Of a DNA stretch of 64,000 nucleotides, positions 45,936 through 55,894 are shown one piece after another. Position numbers and translations under genes: made by a program. The notes under the pieces were generated by a model. That model saw only the letters and a list, made by a program, of their open reading frames with translations. It searched no databases and had not been told where the DNA came from. Numbering within the stretch: the stretch's first letter is position 1; every line of letters begins with the position of its first letter. This DNA comes from Pristionchus mayeri (taxonomy: Eukaryota > Nematoda > Chromadorea > Rhabditida > Neodiplogasteridae), in NCBI GenBank assembly GCA_036245805.1, contig BTRK01000003.1:31141215-31205214 (forward strand), read 5' to 3'.

Positions 45936-48921
45936 ATGAGGATTCGAATCAGGTCCGCATTTTTCTCATTTTTATTATTATTATTATATTTCAATTTCAG
46001 TTTATTCAGTCTCCTTATCCTCCTTCCTCTTCTATCACTTGGGGGACCAATCGATCCCTGCCCAGAAAATAATGTCAGTTGGGGAAATTCGCTACTCCCT
46101 TCCAAAGCATTTACCCTTTTTCTAAGTTTCCTCTCTAGGTGTGCGTCAATTTTGATGATGATTCGTGTAAAGTTAACGGCGAATATGCTAAAGGACACAT
46201 CGGTAACGAGATTTGATTTCAGTTACGTACATTTACAGTACATGCTAATCGCCTTGCCCATATGCGGCCGCGGCGGCCCGCGACGGCCCGCGGATTCCGC
46301 GGATCGATTTTGCGGGAAGCATGCAATTTTTCACCATTCGATTTTTTTTCATTTTCAAATTCTCCATAAAATTTCGCATCGGATGGACTATTCATTCATA
46401 TTTAAAAAAATACATAAATCGATATTTTGAATGCCGCAATGCTTGAACCTACCGTAATCTCAGTTGCGAAAGCGGCTGGCAAAGTGATAAAAACTGCGAT
46501 TACGGTATGTTGAAGCAGTTTCGCATTCAAAAAAAAACAATTTATATATTTATTAAAATATGAATGAATAGTCCATCCGATGCGAATTTTATGGAGAATT
46601 TGAAAATCAAAAAATCGAAAAAATCAAAAAAATTGAATGCTTCCCGCAAAATCGATCCGCGGCCGCATATGGGCAAGGCGATTAGCATGTATTGTATAAC
46701 AAGACTCTGGAGGAAGCTAACAAAACATTTAAAAAGAAGGTTTTTTTTCAGGAATCATCTGGGAGTCCCCGTATGATTGCAAGGACAAAGATTACTTCAA
46801 TATGTTCGCTCGATTGGAGATTGAGTATGTCTACTTCAGCATTTACTTGTACTGACGAAACACTAAGTCAAGACGAGCAAATAGGCAAATATTTTGACTC
46901 ACGCTCTGAAAAAATATCATTTTCGCTATAAACGTTTTCGCTAAACTTTTTTATTGAATATCGCATAACTGTCCAACACTTCACCTCTCACGATTTATCT
47001 AAACAATACACCGTCCCTCATCCATCATGAAAAAATACTGTTCCATTCTAAAATTGTGCGAACATAATGCTTTCAGACTCAAAATTAGTGAAAAATGGTC
47101 GGTTGTCGTCACTGCTTATGAATACATCTACAACATTAAGTGGGTTTGAGAGCGATGAATAGTTGCAATAATTGTAACACAGATTCACCTTTCCTCGTGC
47201 TGAGCTAACATTTCTGAACGAGAAAACTGCAGAGTTTAAATGGAATTTGAAAGGGAAAAGTAAGACCTCAAAATACTAATCTTTATCATTATGAATTGAA
47301 GGCGGAACATCATCACTCTCAATGAAGAAATTGAGTGATATTGACTATATTCAATATCTGGGTGGTAAAGGAAAACATACTCGATATGCTTTTGAAATCA
47401 CTGCCGACGGACAGGTGCAAATTTGAAAACATGCATTTCAATAAAATATATATTGTATTTAAATACAATATATCAATCCAGAATGTATCAGGAACTCATC
47501 GATCTCGTTAGCGGCCCCAAGGCGTCTTACAATTGTGTAAAAGATTGCACATCGACAAAGCATATCCCTCTCAAAAACCATCAACGTTTCTCCGAGCTGC
47601 TTAAGAAATATGGTGCTTCTATTCTTCATAAATTTGTTAATGAATTTAATAATCAATATCTCTACAGTACCTATGTCGGAAGAACCTATGACGTCGTCAA
47701 CGAAACTCGCGCTTGGACTCGGCATCAGTGCGGGTATTCTGTTCCTGCTAATTCTTGTGAGTTGGAATTCATTCATGAACTTAAATTTTAAAATTAATAT
47801 TAATTCAGATTTGTGTGGGCGTGTTTCTGTGGAGGCGCAAGCGAGCTGACAGTAATGCAACAAAGAGTGCGATTATGAATACATTTTAATAGATTTTCTT
47901 TTAAATTCATGAAAAAATACCTAATTCTCGAATCCATACTACGAAAAATATGTGACCATGTCAGGTTCCAAGACGCTCAAATCGTCGACTGAGAAATCAA
48001 AGGGAGGAACGCCGAGAAAGAGCAATAAAGACGATAAATGTGCACATTTAATTTTATTTATTAAATAAACTATTTATTTTTCAGCAAGCAGGCACACAGA
48101 GGGACAGACCACGGACCTCGAGGGACTTCAGACGGAGAGAATATCTGCTCTGACGGGACCGAAAGGTTAAAAAAACAATATAAATGGCTTTCATAGACCT
48201 TGTTCATTATTACGTGCTCTGTATGAACGCGTACAGGAATAATAGAGTGAAGATACTATTTCTTCATGGTCCAAAATTAAGAATTTGAGTGGAAAATCAG
48301 GGTTTGATAAACCCTACATAAAGAATCCAATCGGTATTCCAGTGCCCCAGAATCTTCTGCTCCCAAGTGACATTGGTATTGATTAATTACGGTATTTTGT
48401 GTTCATCTAATCAGAGATTTTCACTCGAATTCTCAATTTTGGACCATGAACCCCTATACATAGATATGGAGTGAAACTCACGATCGCTTAGTTGGGAGAT
48501 CTAACTATGGTGATGTAGAGGAGAGCATACTGGTTGCAATGCTACAACTCCCAAGTTCCTATCTCAACTTCCCAGCGAGCTGTGATTTTTTGAGCTTTTG
48601 GTCATTTAGGTTTTGTCCGCCCCCCGTTCCCCATATCTAACGATTGATTTACCCTATGGCCTACCCCTCTTCAGTCGTCTCGGTCGATATCCCGGCCAAC
48701 GCAGCAGCTGCAGCAGGAGGAGGTCGGAACCCTGCTGTAAACCTCCGTCAGACTTCGCCCGTGTCGCCTATCCTGCTGCAGGTACTGGCGTGATGCATCA
48801 GCTCATAAGCCAAGTGCCCACTATTGGTGGGTGCACAATAATGCTGCAAGAGCCTCGTGGTGCAGCAGCTGCAGCCGGTCCCCAGCTGCCGACGGGATTC
48901 GCCTCTGTTGCACTTGCTTAG
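45936..48921 (+). CDS. Type I membrane receptor-like protein A, about 360 aa
   Basis: Fourteen exons: 45936-45952, 46001-46073, 46139-46202, 46752-46824, 47077-47139, 47183-47259, 47302-47414, 47492-47612, 47668-47756, 47809-47866, 47965-48039, 48085-48165, 48675-48781 and a last exon ending at 48921. Signal peptide LFSLLILLPLLSLG, IDPCPENN, VCVNFDDDSC, GIIWESPYDC, KWSVVVTAY, FTFPRAELTF, YAFEITADG, QELIDLVSG, a helix (LALGLGISAGILFLLIL, about residues 213-237), the basic stop WRRKRAD, then STEKSKGGTPRKS, TTDLEGLQTE, VVSVDIPAN and an Ala-rich end. The last acceptor reads AA instead of AG (48849), so splicing may shift by a few bases and change the final 24 residues. A 457-bp palindrome sits in intron 3. 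Function unknown. Confidence 0.78.
46237..46693. repeat. 457-bp palindrome with GC-rich outer arms
   Basis: Left arm ACATGCTAATCGCCTTGCCC pairs with the right arm ending at 46693. The outer part contains GCGGCCGCGG; the centre (46450-46520) is mostly unpaired. Lies in intron 3 of receptor A. Confidence 0.9.
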
Positions 48922-49096
48922 TAGAGAAGGCGACGGAAAAGGGAAATACCAAAAACCGATCGAGATAAATGATTAAAATCAATAAAAATACATAAATGCA
49001 TTCTGTATCAGCAACTTTATTTAAATAAGGTTCTTACACGTATAATGAGAAAAGTCACGAACAGTTGCAATTATCTTGTTATTGTGTTTAAATTGC

Positions 49097-49191
49097 TCAT
49101 TTTGCATTCGACCTCTATCCATTCTCTATTCATTCTCCTCTCATTTTCCATCCACTTCTCCTCTTTTCCTCCATCGCGCGCGGTCTTCTCG
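49097..49191 (+). promoter_or_regulatory. Shared 5' module, copy 5
   Basis: CATTTTGCATTCGACCTCTA ... CGCGCGCGGTCTTCTCG before the ATG at 49192. Confidence 0.7.
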
Positions 49192-51028
49192 ATGAGGATT
49201 CGAATCCGGTCCGCCTTTTTCCCGTTTTATCTCTCATAACTATATTCAGTTTATTCGGTTTCCTCCTTCTCCTTCTTCTCGTGAGGTGTACAGTCAATCC
49301 TCCCAAAAGTAATCCTTCATCAATCGATCCGTGTCCAAACAATAAGGTGAGCAGTTTACTTTGCTTACGATAAGGAAATTGTTTTTCTAATCAGGTGTGC
49401 GTCTACTTTATCAAGGATAAGTGTAAAATCAACAGAGGAAACCCCGTCGGTGAGTAATCGTGCGTGAATCCTTCTCGAAAAAAATTGAATTTCTAATTCC
49501 GGTGAAAATAGGGTTTCCGCAATCCTAATCCACAGAAGAATCGTAATTATTACATACAACTAATGTTATGACATGAATTATTGCAGGTATAATGTTGCCG
49601 CGGACATGTTCATACTACAAAAACCAAGACCTTTTCGCACGATTAGAATTCGAGTTCGTACTAATTATCGTAATCACGAAGTTGCCTCGCTCTCACTTAT
49701 CCTATGTTACCTAACCCCAAATGGAGTGAAATTCGAAAATTTATATTCTTAGAACATTAAATTTCGTGTCAGATTACTCAATCTTCACACGTGGAAGCTC
49801 ACTGTAACTGCGCGGCATGAAATTGAGAAAATCAGGTTCTGTAAAATTTGCTCATTCTATAATTGCACTTTCTCAGATTTAAATTTGCAAATGCGCATTT
49901 GCACTTTCCGAACTCTTCAACGGCGAAGTTAGAATGGAATACAACTGGGAAAGGTGAAGTATGGAGGCTTGATTGTATATGACAATATGTTTTAGTTGCC
50001 AATGAAAATTTCCCGATGAAAAATTTGGGCTATCTTTTGCCATTCTCCGGAGAACATAAAAGGCTCGGGGGAACCCATCCAATGTACTCGTTCAACATCA
50101 AGGCTAACGGAAAAGTGAGTTTTATGACGATTTATGCATCGTTAAACAATTTTTCATGCACCGAAGGAGTCATATTTTACATTTTTTCAGAAACTCATCA
50201 ACCTTATCGGCGGCTCAAAAGTCATTTACTATTCGAATGAAGATCCTTCACCAATTGTAATGGAAGATTCGCTCTTCGCCGAAAAACTCAAAGAATTGAG
50301 TGAGTTTAATTTGAGCTTATAAAAACCTATTTTTAACATTTAGGTAACCCTTCCGATGAAAATGCATTGTCAGAGGGTGCAAAAATCGGGATTGGAATCG
50401 GCGTAGGAGTTGGAGTGATCTTGATTATTGCTGGAGTGAGTCGCTTTTTCTGAATGATTTCCTACTTCTGTAAAATACAATTTTAGATATTGGCTTCCGT
50501 TTATCTGAGGAGACGAAGGCGAGCGAGAATAATGGAAGAAGGAATGTATGTTGCCCCAGTACGATCACCGACTGAGAAATCGATTGGAGGAACACCGGGA
50601 AAAAGCAGAAGCAATAAATGTAAATTATTTTAAATAAAGTTGCAAATAAATAATTGTTTTTAGCAAATGAGACTACGAGAGAATTCGGGACAACGCAAAA
50701 AGGTGAGCATAATGCAATACTATCGATGTTCGTTCATCCATTCATAAAATCTATTTTTCCGTGGATCATTAACCCCAATCTACAGAGACCACGGAAGGTG
50801 GGAAGTGGGCAATCCACCGTCCGACTCGCCCCGCTTCTCCCTTCAAGAAGCAGGTGAAAGCGAGAAATAACTTGTAATCAATAGAAGATGGTAAACCATG
50901 TAATCATATTCTCGTGCTGTAATCAATGAAGTTCATGAGATTGTTATTGTAAGAAACTGTGAAATTGTGTTTCTAAATTAACATTGCAGAAGCCTCGAGG
51001 TTCCTGTGCTACACTCGCGTACGGATAG
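49192..51028 (+). CDS. Type I membrane receptor-like protein B, 324 aa, intact
   Basis: Thirteen exons: 49192-49208, 49250-49346, 49395-49449, 49587-49653, 49773-49835, 49877-49953, 49996-50114, 50191-50299, 50344-50435, 50487-50619, 50664-50702, 50786-50853 and 50990-51028; 975 nt, phases agree. Signal peptide FGFLLLLLLVRC, SIDPCPNNK, VCVYFIKDKC, GIMLPRTC, HTWKLTVTA, FKFANAHLHF, MYSFNIKANG, KLINLIGGS, a Gly/Val/Ile helix (IGIGIGVGVGVILIIAG, about residues 213-236), YLRRRRRAR, then TEKSIGGTPGKSRS and a tail ending SCATLAYG. It follows receptor A by 270 bp with its own 5' module. It lacks the T-D-x-x-G-L-x-T-E motif but keeps the TEK-x(2)-GGTP box. Function unknown. Confidence 0.82.
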
Positions 51029-51930
51029 GAAACTACCAAAAATCAATCGAGATAAAGAATCACAATCATTTCTTTTGCGTTCTATGCCTTGTTCAGCAGC
51101 TCAATCCTTCCGATGCATTTTTAATTTTACTCATAGCAATTTTCATAACATAGTGTAACGAACAATTACAAACTACTAATTTTGTATTCAGGGCAGAGTG
51201 GATTACCCTCTCCACCATTGGGAAATCCAGTGAATGTCGTTTCTTTTATTCAGATCGGAATCTAAAATTTGAGCTGGGCCAAGTTGTGCGGAGAGACTAA
51301 CAAAAACTTCACCCGTTATTTTGAACGTTCTAGTGTATAATACATTGTTCCATTATTGATTCCTTTGACCTCTTTCATAAGTCTCGTGGGCTCTTCCCAT
51401 CATCCTCCACTGCGTCTCGCATCCCTATACTTCCTGACTATGTGCCTTTCAACAAGAACGTTCGCTATACTCTCCGGTCTCTACTAGTACAAATAAACCA
51501 CTTTTGGCAGGCCGATGTTAGCGATTGTACGATTCTTACACAAATTTGCTCATATATTATAGTGTTTGCTCACCTTAAGGTTCTCTCGTTCCCCTAACTG
51601 TTCGAACTTGTCCCTTTCCTACCCCTTATCTATTCCAATTTCAATAAACCTTTATGTCTGCTTATTCATGTTTTATGCTCATTCATTTTTGTTAAATCAA
51701 CTTAACGAAAATGACATTTATGAAGTAAATACGTTGTTCTCATATAAATATGATACACATAAGGATTTCAGAAATATTTTATCGGCATGTTCATGGGCCT
51801 CTATTAGCATCCGGCAATTGCGTTGTGGATCCAGTCTTTAAAAAGATCCCAATGTCCTTTCGGGGGATTCACTGAAAAATGCAACAGTTGATGCATGCAT
51901 TAAAATATATTTTGTAAGTTTATTAATGTT
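51029..51930. other. Intergenic region between convergent genes
   Basis: 3' side of receptor B and of the minus-strand PLA2-like gene. No supported exon or repeat. Confidence 0.4.
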
Positions 51931-53910
51931 TTGACAATTTTTGGTTCCTCACAGTCGGTTTTTCTAATTCGACTGATGGCAAGTGCAACGGCCTCGCGAC
52001 AATCTTCCTGAATAATTATTTCTATACTTCGAATCAGCAATTAGAGTAGTGTTTATTGATCATATTATGGCCATAATCCTAAATCGAAAATATTTACTAT
52101 TTTTTTAAAAAATCCATGTTTGGGTTAAATCTCTGTCACGTAACACATAGATTATCGCGACACAGTATTTCATATATATTTAATATGTAATTATTAAAAT
52201 TAACTCACCCTTGTATCCTCAAAAGTTTCGCCATCAACACATATTTTCAGCTCATAATGACACTCGTATCTCTGAAAATTGCGATTAAATACTTGATTTT
52301 ATTCTTAAAACAAACAATTTTCCTGGCTGCATGGTAAAACTCGGGATGTTCCTCTGGATACGCTACAGCACACTGGTCGAATTCACGAAAACATTTCTCT
52401 AGTTTGTCTGTAATTGGTCGATCCATTTTAACTTACGCAAAAAATATATTTCAGGGTCAAAAATATATTTCAGGGTCGATTGCATCAGAAGTCTCGCAGC
52501 GATAACTGGGTAAATGTCGATTATCGATTGACCGTGTTTCTGTTCGTCTGAGAGTAATAAGGTTAATGTAATCAACTGTAGACCACACACCGAGGTCCGT
52601 ATAGACATTGAGCTGATTTGTGATATTCCTTGCAACAAAAGTGCAGCTTTCCTGAAGTTCAAAGATCAAGGTCAACAAAATATATTTAAACGTACGCCAG
52701 CTCCACTTTCGATGATTGTTTGGAGGCAGTCGAACATCGTTGAGCGACAGTCCTCGTACGAATGCTCCTGGAAGATAAAAATTATTTTAAAAAATATTAC
52801 AAAAAATGCCCTTCTCATATGAAAAAAGTGCGTTTGCCTGTTTAAACATCATTATTTTCTATATATTGTTTTAATTAAAATATTATTGTTTACCACGATT
52901 CCCTCCTCCATTTCCATTCTGCTGAAGCGCTCGTGATCTTTCTGTAGACAACGGACGACCGAATTATGGCAGTGAACGGCGATCACTGAATCATTTTTTT
53001 TAATTACCATCTTTCATAAAATAATATCATAGAGTAAAGTCTAATAAAATAATATCATAGAGTAAAGTCCAATTTCTTGAATTTGTGCATCCATTAGTGA
53101 TCGCTTACTCTTTCCGTAGGGACACGCATCCACCAGCTTCTGCATGTCCAATCCCAAAGGACGATGATCGACGAATCCCACAAACTTATGGGCGTGATCT
53201 TCCGGTTTTGCTGAAAACAAATGATTTTTGGTGCTCCGATGAGTTGGCAGAATATTTTGAGAAATGGGAACTTTGTCGCGACTTGAACAAAGGCTTTTTA
53301 GGGAAATTCCTTTGTTCAGCTTTTGACAGTGTCCATTGCCAAGGAAATGTTGCTATCTCATCAGTTCACCATATTTTCATCTGTATTTGCTTTAGCTCAC
53401 CTTTATCAAATGCACTCTGGCCCCAATCAATAACTGCTCTGCAGAATGCGTCCAAATGAGGCGAACATTCGCAATCTTTCGCCTTGTCTTGGATGTCCTG
53501 GAAAGAGTAGGTACACATTTAAATTGTAATTATTTTCAATAGTAATTTGATCAGAGAATCAGCTAACCTGTAGGCAATGGCAGAAACACAGATCGCAGTA
53601 ATCACGGGTGTATCCCCTTAGCGAATGGACATCATAGCACAGATCGTGCTCTTTGCAACACAGATTTGCACCCTCTTCAATCAATATTATTAATCGTATT
53701 TATATATAATAATTTAATAAAAGTGGACCGACCTATGACAGCGTTATTGCAAGATCCAATTATCTCCCGGGCAAACGGCTTGGTCCACGGACCAGTACCA
53801 CACTCGAAGTGCTGAGATGGTTTGTTATCGTCAGGTCCAGATGGACTCGGAGGCACTTCTTCGGTTTCTGGCCACCCCCTTCCTATCATTTCCCATCCTC
53901 GCCAAATCAT
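51930..53910 (-). CDS. Secreted phospholipase A2-like protein with extra Cys-rich segments
   Basis: Exons (minus): 53733 to about 53900 (FECGTGPWTKPF), 53568-53674 (ANLCCKEHDLCYD), 53401-53497, 53109-53210 (FVGFVDHRPLG), about 52893-52988 (HCHNSVVRCLQKDHERF), about 52690-52768 (YEDCRSTMFDCLQTII), 52340-52392 (KLEKCFREFDQCAVAYP), 52212-52275 and 51945-52014 (EDCREAVALAISRI). C-C-x(2)-H-D-x-C-Y is the PLA2 active-site box, with catalytic His-Asp; CGTGPW before it fits the calcium loop. PLA2 hydrolyses the sn-2 ester of phospholipids. Later exons repeat a C-x(6,7)-C pattern unlike classical PLA2. I found no signal peptide; the first exon may lie upstream. 3' end approximate. Confidence 0.6.
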
Positions 53911-54012
53911 TCAGGTGTTGAAAAGCCGAAAATAAGAGTAGAATACCTAGAAATGAGTTGGCTAGGTGAGGTACAGGGTGGAGGTGGCCAGAAACCGAAG
54001 AAGTGTCGACTC
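53843..54012. repeat. Inverted copy of the PLA2-like first exon edge
   Basis: GGCACTTCTTCGGTTTCTGG at 53852 is inverted at 53984-54004 (CCAGAAACCGAAGAAGTG). Arms about 38 bp with a loop of about 95 bp. Confidence 0.7.
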
Positions 54013-54120
54013 GGATACAACAGGGCTTGGGACCGAATCCGAATGCCACTCTTAAACAACGAACGTCAATCAACTTCAGTGCAGAATCTGCCGTTAGAAG
54101 GAGAGGAAGGAAGAAGATAA

Positions 54121-55094
54121 ACTGGAAGCGAGAAATTATTGTTTATATTTTTTTTAAATAACTCTTCCGTAGAACATTCATAAAGATGATGTTAAACCTT
54201 AAAGCAGTAAATAAGATACATGCAAAAAAATTGATAAAAAAGGATAAAATCCCGACCATTTTCCTATCCGCCGACCACTCCGAGTGGGGGAGGGACGAAA
54301 GAATGAAAGGAGAAGAGAAGAGAAAGATCAATTTTCGCACGAACGCATTGGATGCAAATTGAATTTGTTCAAAAGTAATTGCATTTTGTCCTCTGTTTCA
54401 CTGTCTCGGTAAGGAACTATGCGATAAGTGGGAATGGCTTGAGATGCCAGACACCTTCACTGCACCCTGCGATGTTTGGGTCAACTACTATTCCGTTGAT
54501 CTGATTTATAACTTTGATCTTAAAACTACCTATGCAAATAAACAATGAGCCTTGTGTCAACTGTTATTCCGTGAGTCAGATTTTTGAGCAAGCTGTAATA
54601 TTAATCCAAAAGCGACCATTCCGATCATTTGCAAATCTATTCATGTGTTGAGCCCTTATAGTTCACCACCGAATTACTAACAGCATTGCTTACAATTTAT
54701 AGGTAAAAAATACGAAGTTTTCAAGGTTCTATTATGTATAAATGAGAAAAAAATCTACGCGGATCCTATATTTTATCGTAAGCACTCTTTCATTATCGTG
54801 AAACCGTTTAACAATGCCATGAATAATCTTCCATGAGTTTAGAACGACATAAATTATTCGAACATTTATAATAAGCAGTCAATACACGAAAAATAAGTAC
54901 GAAAAATTATAATTCAAATTATTATGAGACGTAGAGCCTTTGATATACGAAATTATTTCCTCATGAATGCAACAAACAATTTTCCAGTTTCCATGAGCAG
55001 AACAAGGGCCCAGAAATTTGAATGATGAACCTGATCCCCATCGATTCAAAATCATCCTGAAACTGCATTGAACAAAAAAATAGTTTGCTTATCC
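54121..55094. other. Intergenic, AT-rich
   Basis: No gene, repeat or RNA that I can support. Confidence 0.4.
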
Positions 55095-55611
55095 TCAGAT
55101 GCGAATGAACGCGATATCGATGATGAAAGTATAAGCAGCGACGAAGTATTGGCCCAGTAGAAGATATGCCAGTGTGACAATGAGATGTCGTGTGATAAGA
55201 TTGAGTGCGGTCTCAATATATCGACTCTTATTTTCCATTTTCTCAAGCACTTCCACTAGAAGAGTAATATTGTGATTGGAAATAGTCTATCCTGGTTCCT
55301 AACATGTTTTTCCACAGCCAATTCACTTTTGGTGCGCGGCAGAGGTGGATAGCCCATATCTGAATCCCGTTCACGTCTTTGGTATTCCAGTTTCTGCAAT
55401 TTTCGATTTATTCTTCGACACTTCACAAATACTCACATATTCTTGGGCGATGCCAATAAACCAGAATGTAAACGATAAGGAATATAGTCCAAATAAGAGA
55501 GGAACAATTTTCTGAAATTAGGATTCATAACATTATAAATAAGAAATGTAAATGACCCACATTTTTCCATAGAAGATCGTTCACTATTTCCAAAATTTCA
55601 GGTATTTCCAT
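55095..55611 (-). CDS. Small multi-pass membrane protein, unrecognised
   Basis: Exons (minus) 55561-55611 (MEIPEILEIVNDLLWKN), 55437-55511 (PLLFGLYSLSFTFWFIGIA), about 55304-55393 (RRERDSDMGYPPLPRTKSE) and 55095-55255. In one frame the last exon has two further helices (HLIVTLAYLLLGQYFVAAYT then FIIDIAFIRI). The phase between exons 3 and 4 does not agree with that frame, so either I missed a splice site or the gene is frameshifted. It sits just downstream of the srsx gene, same strand. Confidence 0.4.
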
Positions 55612-55894
55612 TATTGTTACCGGTGATTTCTTGAAGGGACTCCAACTCTGAATTATGCTGTTATATTAGCTTTTGTATACTATTGTACAAATACAAATAT
55701 GACTTTTAATTTTACGTATACAACATTAAACTTTAATTGACGCTGAATAGTGACGCAGGCATGCGGGGTCGCGTTGCTGATAGCCTCATCGAAATTCAAA
55801 ACAACTAAGCTTTTTATTCGAAACACATTTACAATCAATTCGAAAGTTAGTGTGCTTTCACATACTGGAATATTACAATTTCACTCAATTGACT

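Noticed and set aside
45936..46065. Unspliced long signal peptide reading through the first intron of receptor A
   Set aside because: The 17-nt exon and phase-2 junction are shared by at least five family members, including diverged ones, so the spliced form is better supported.
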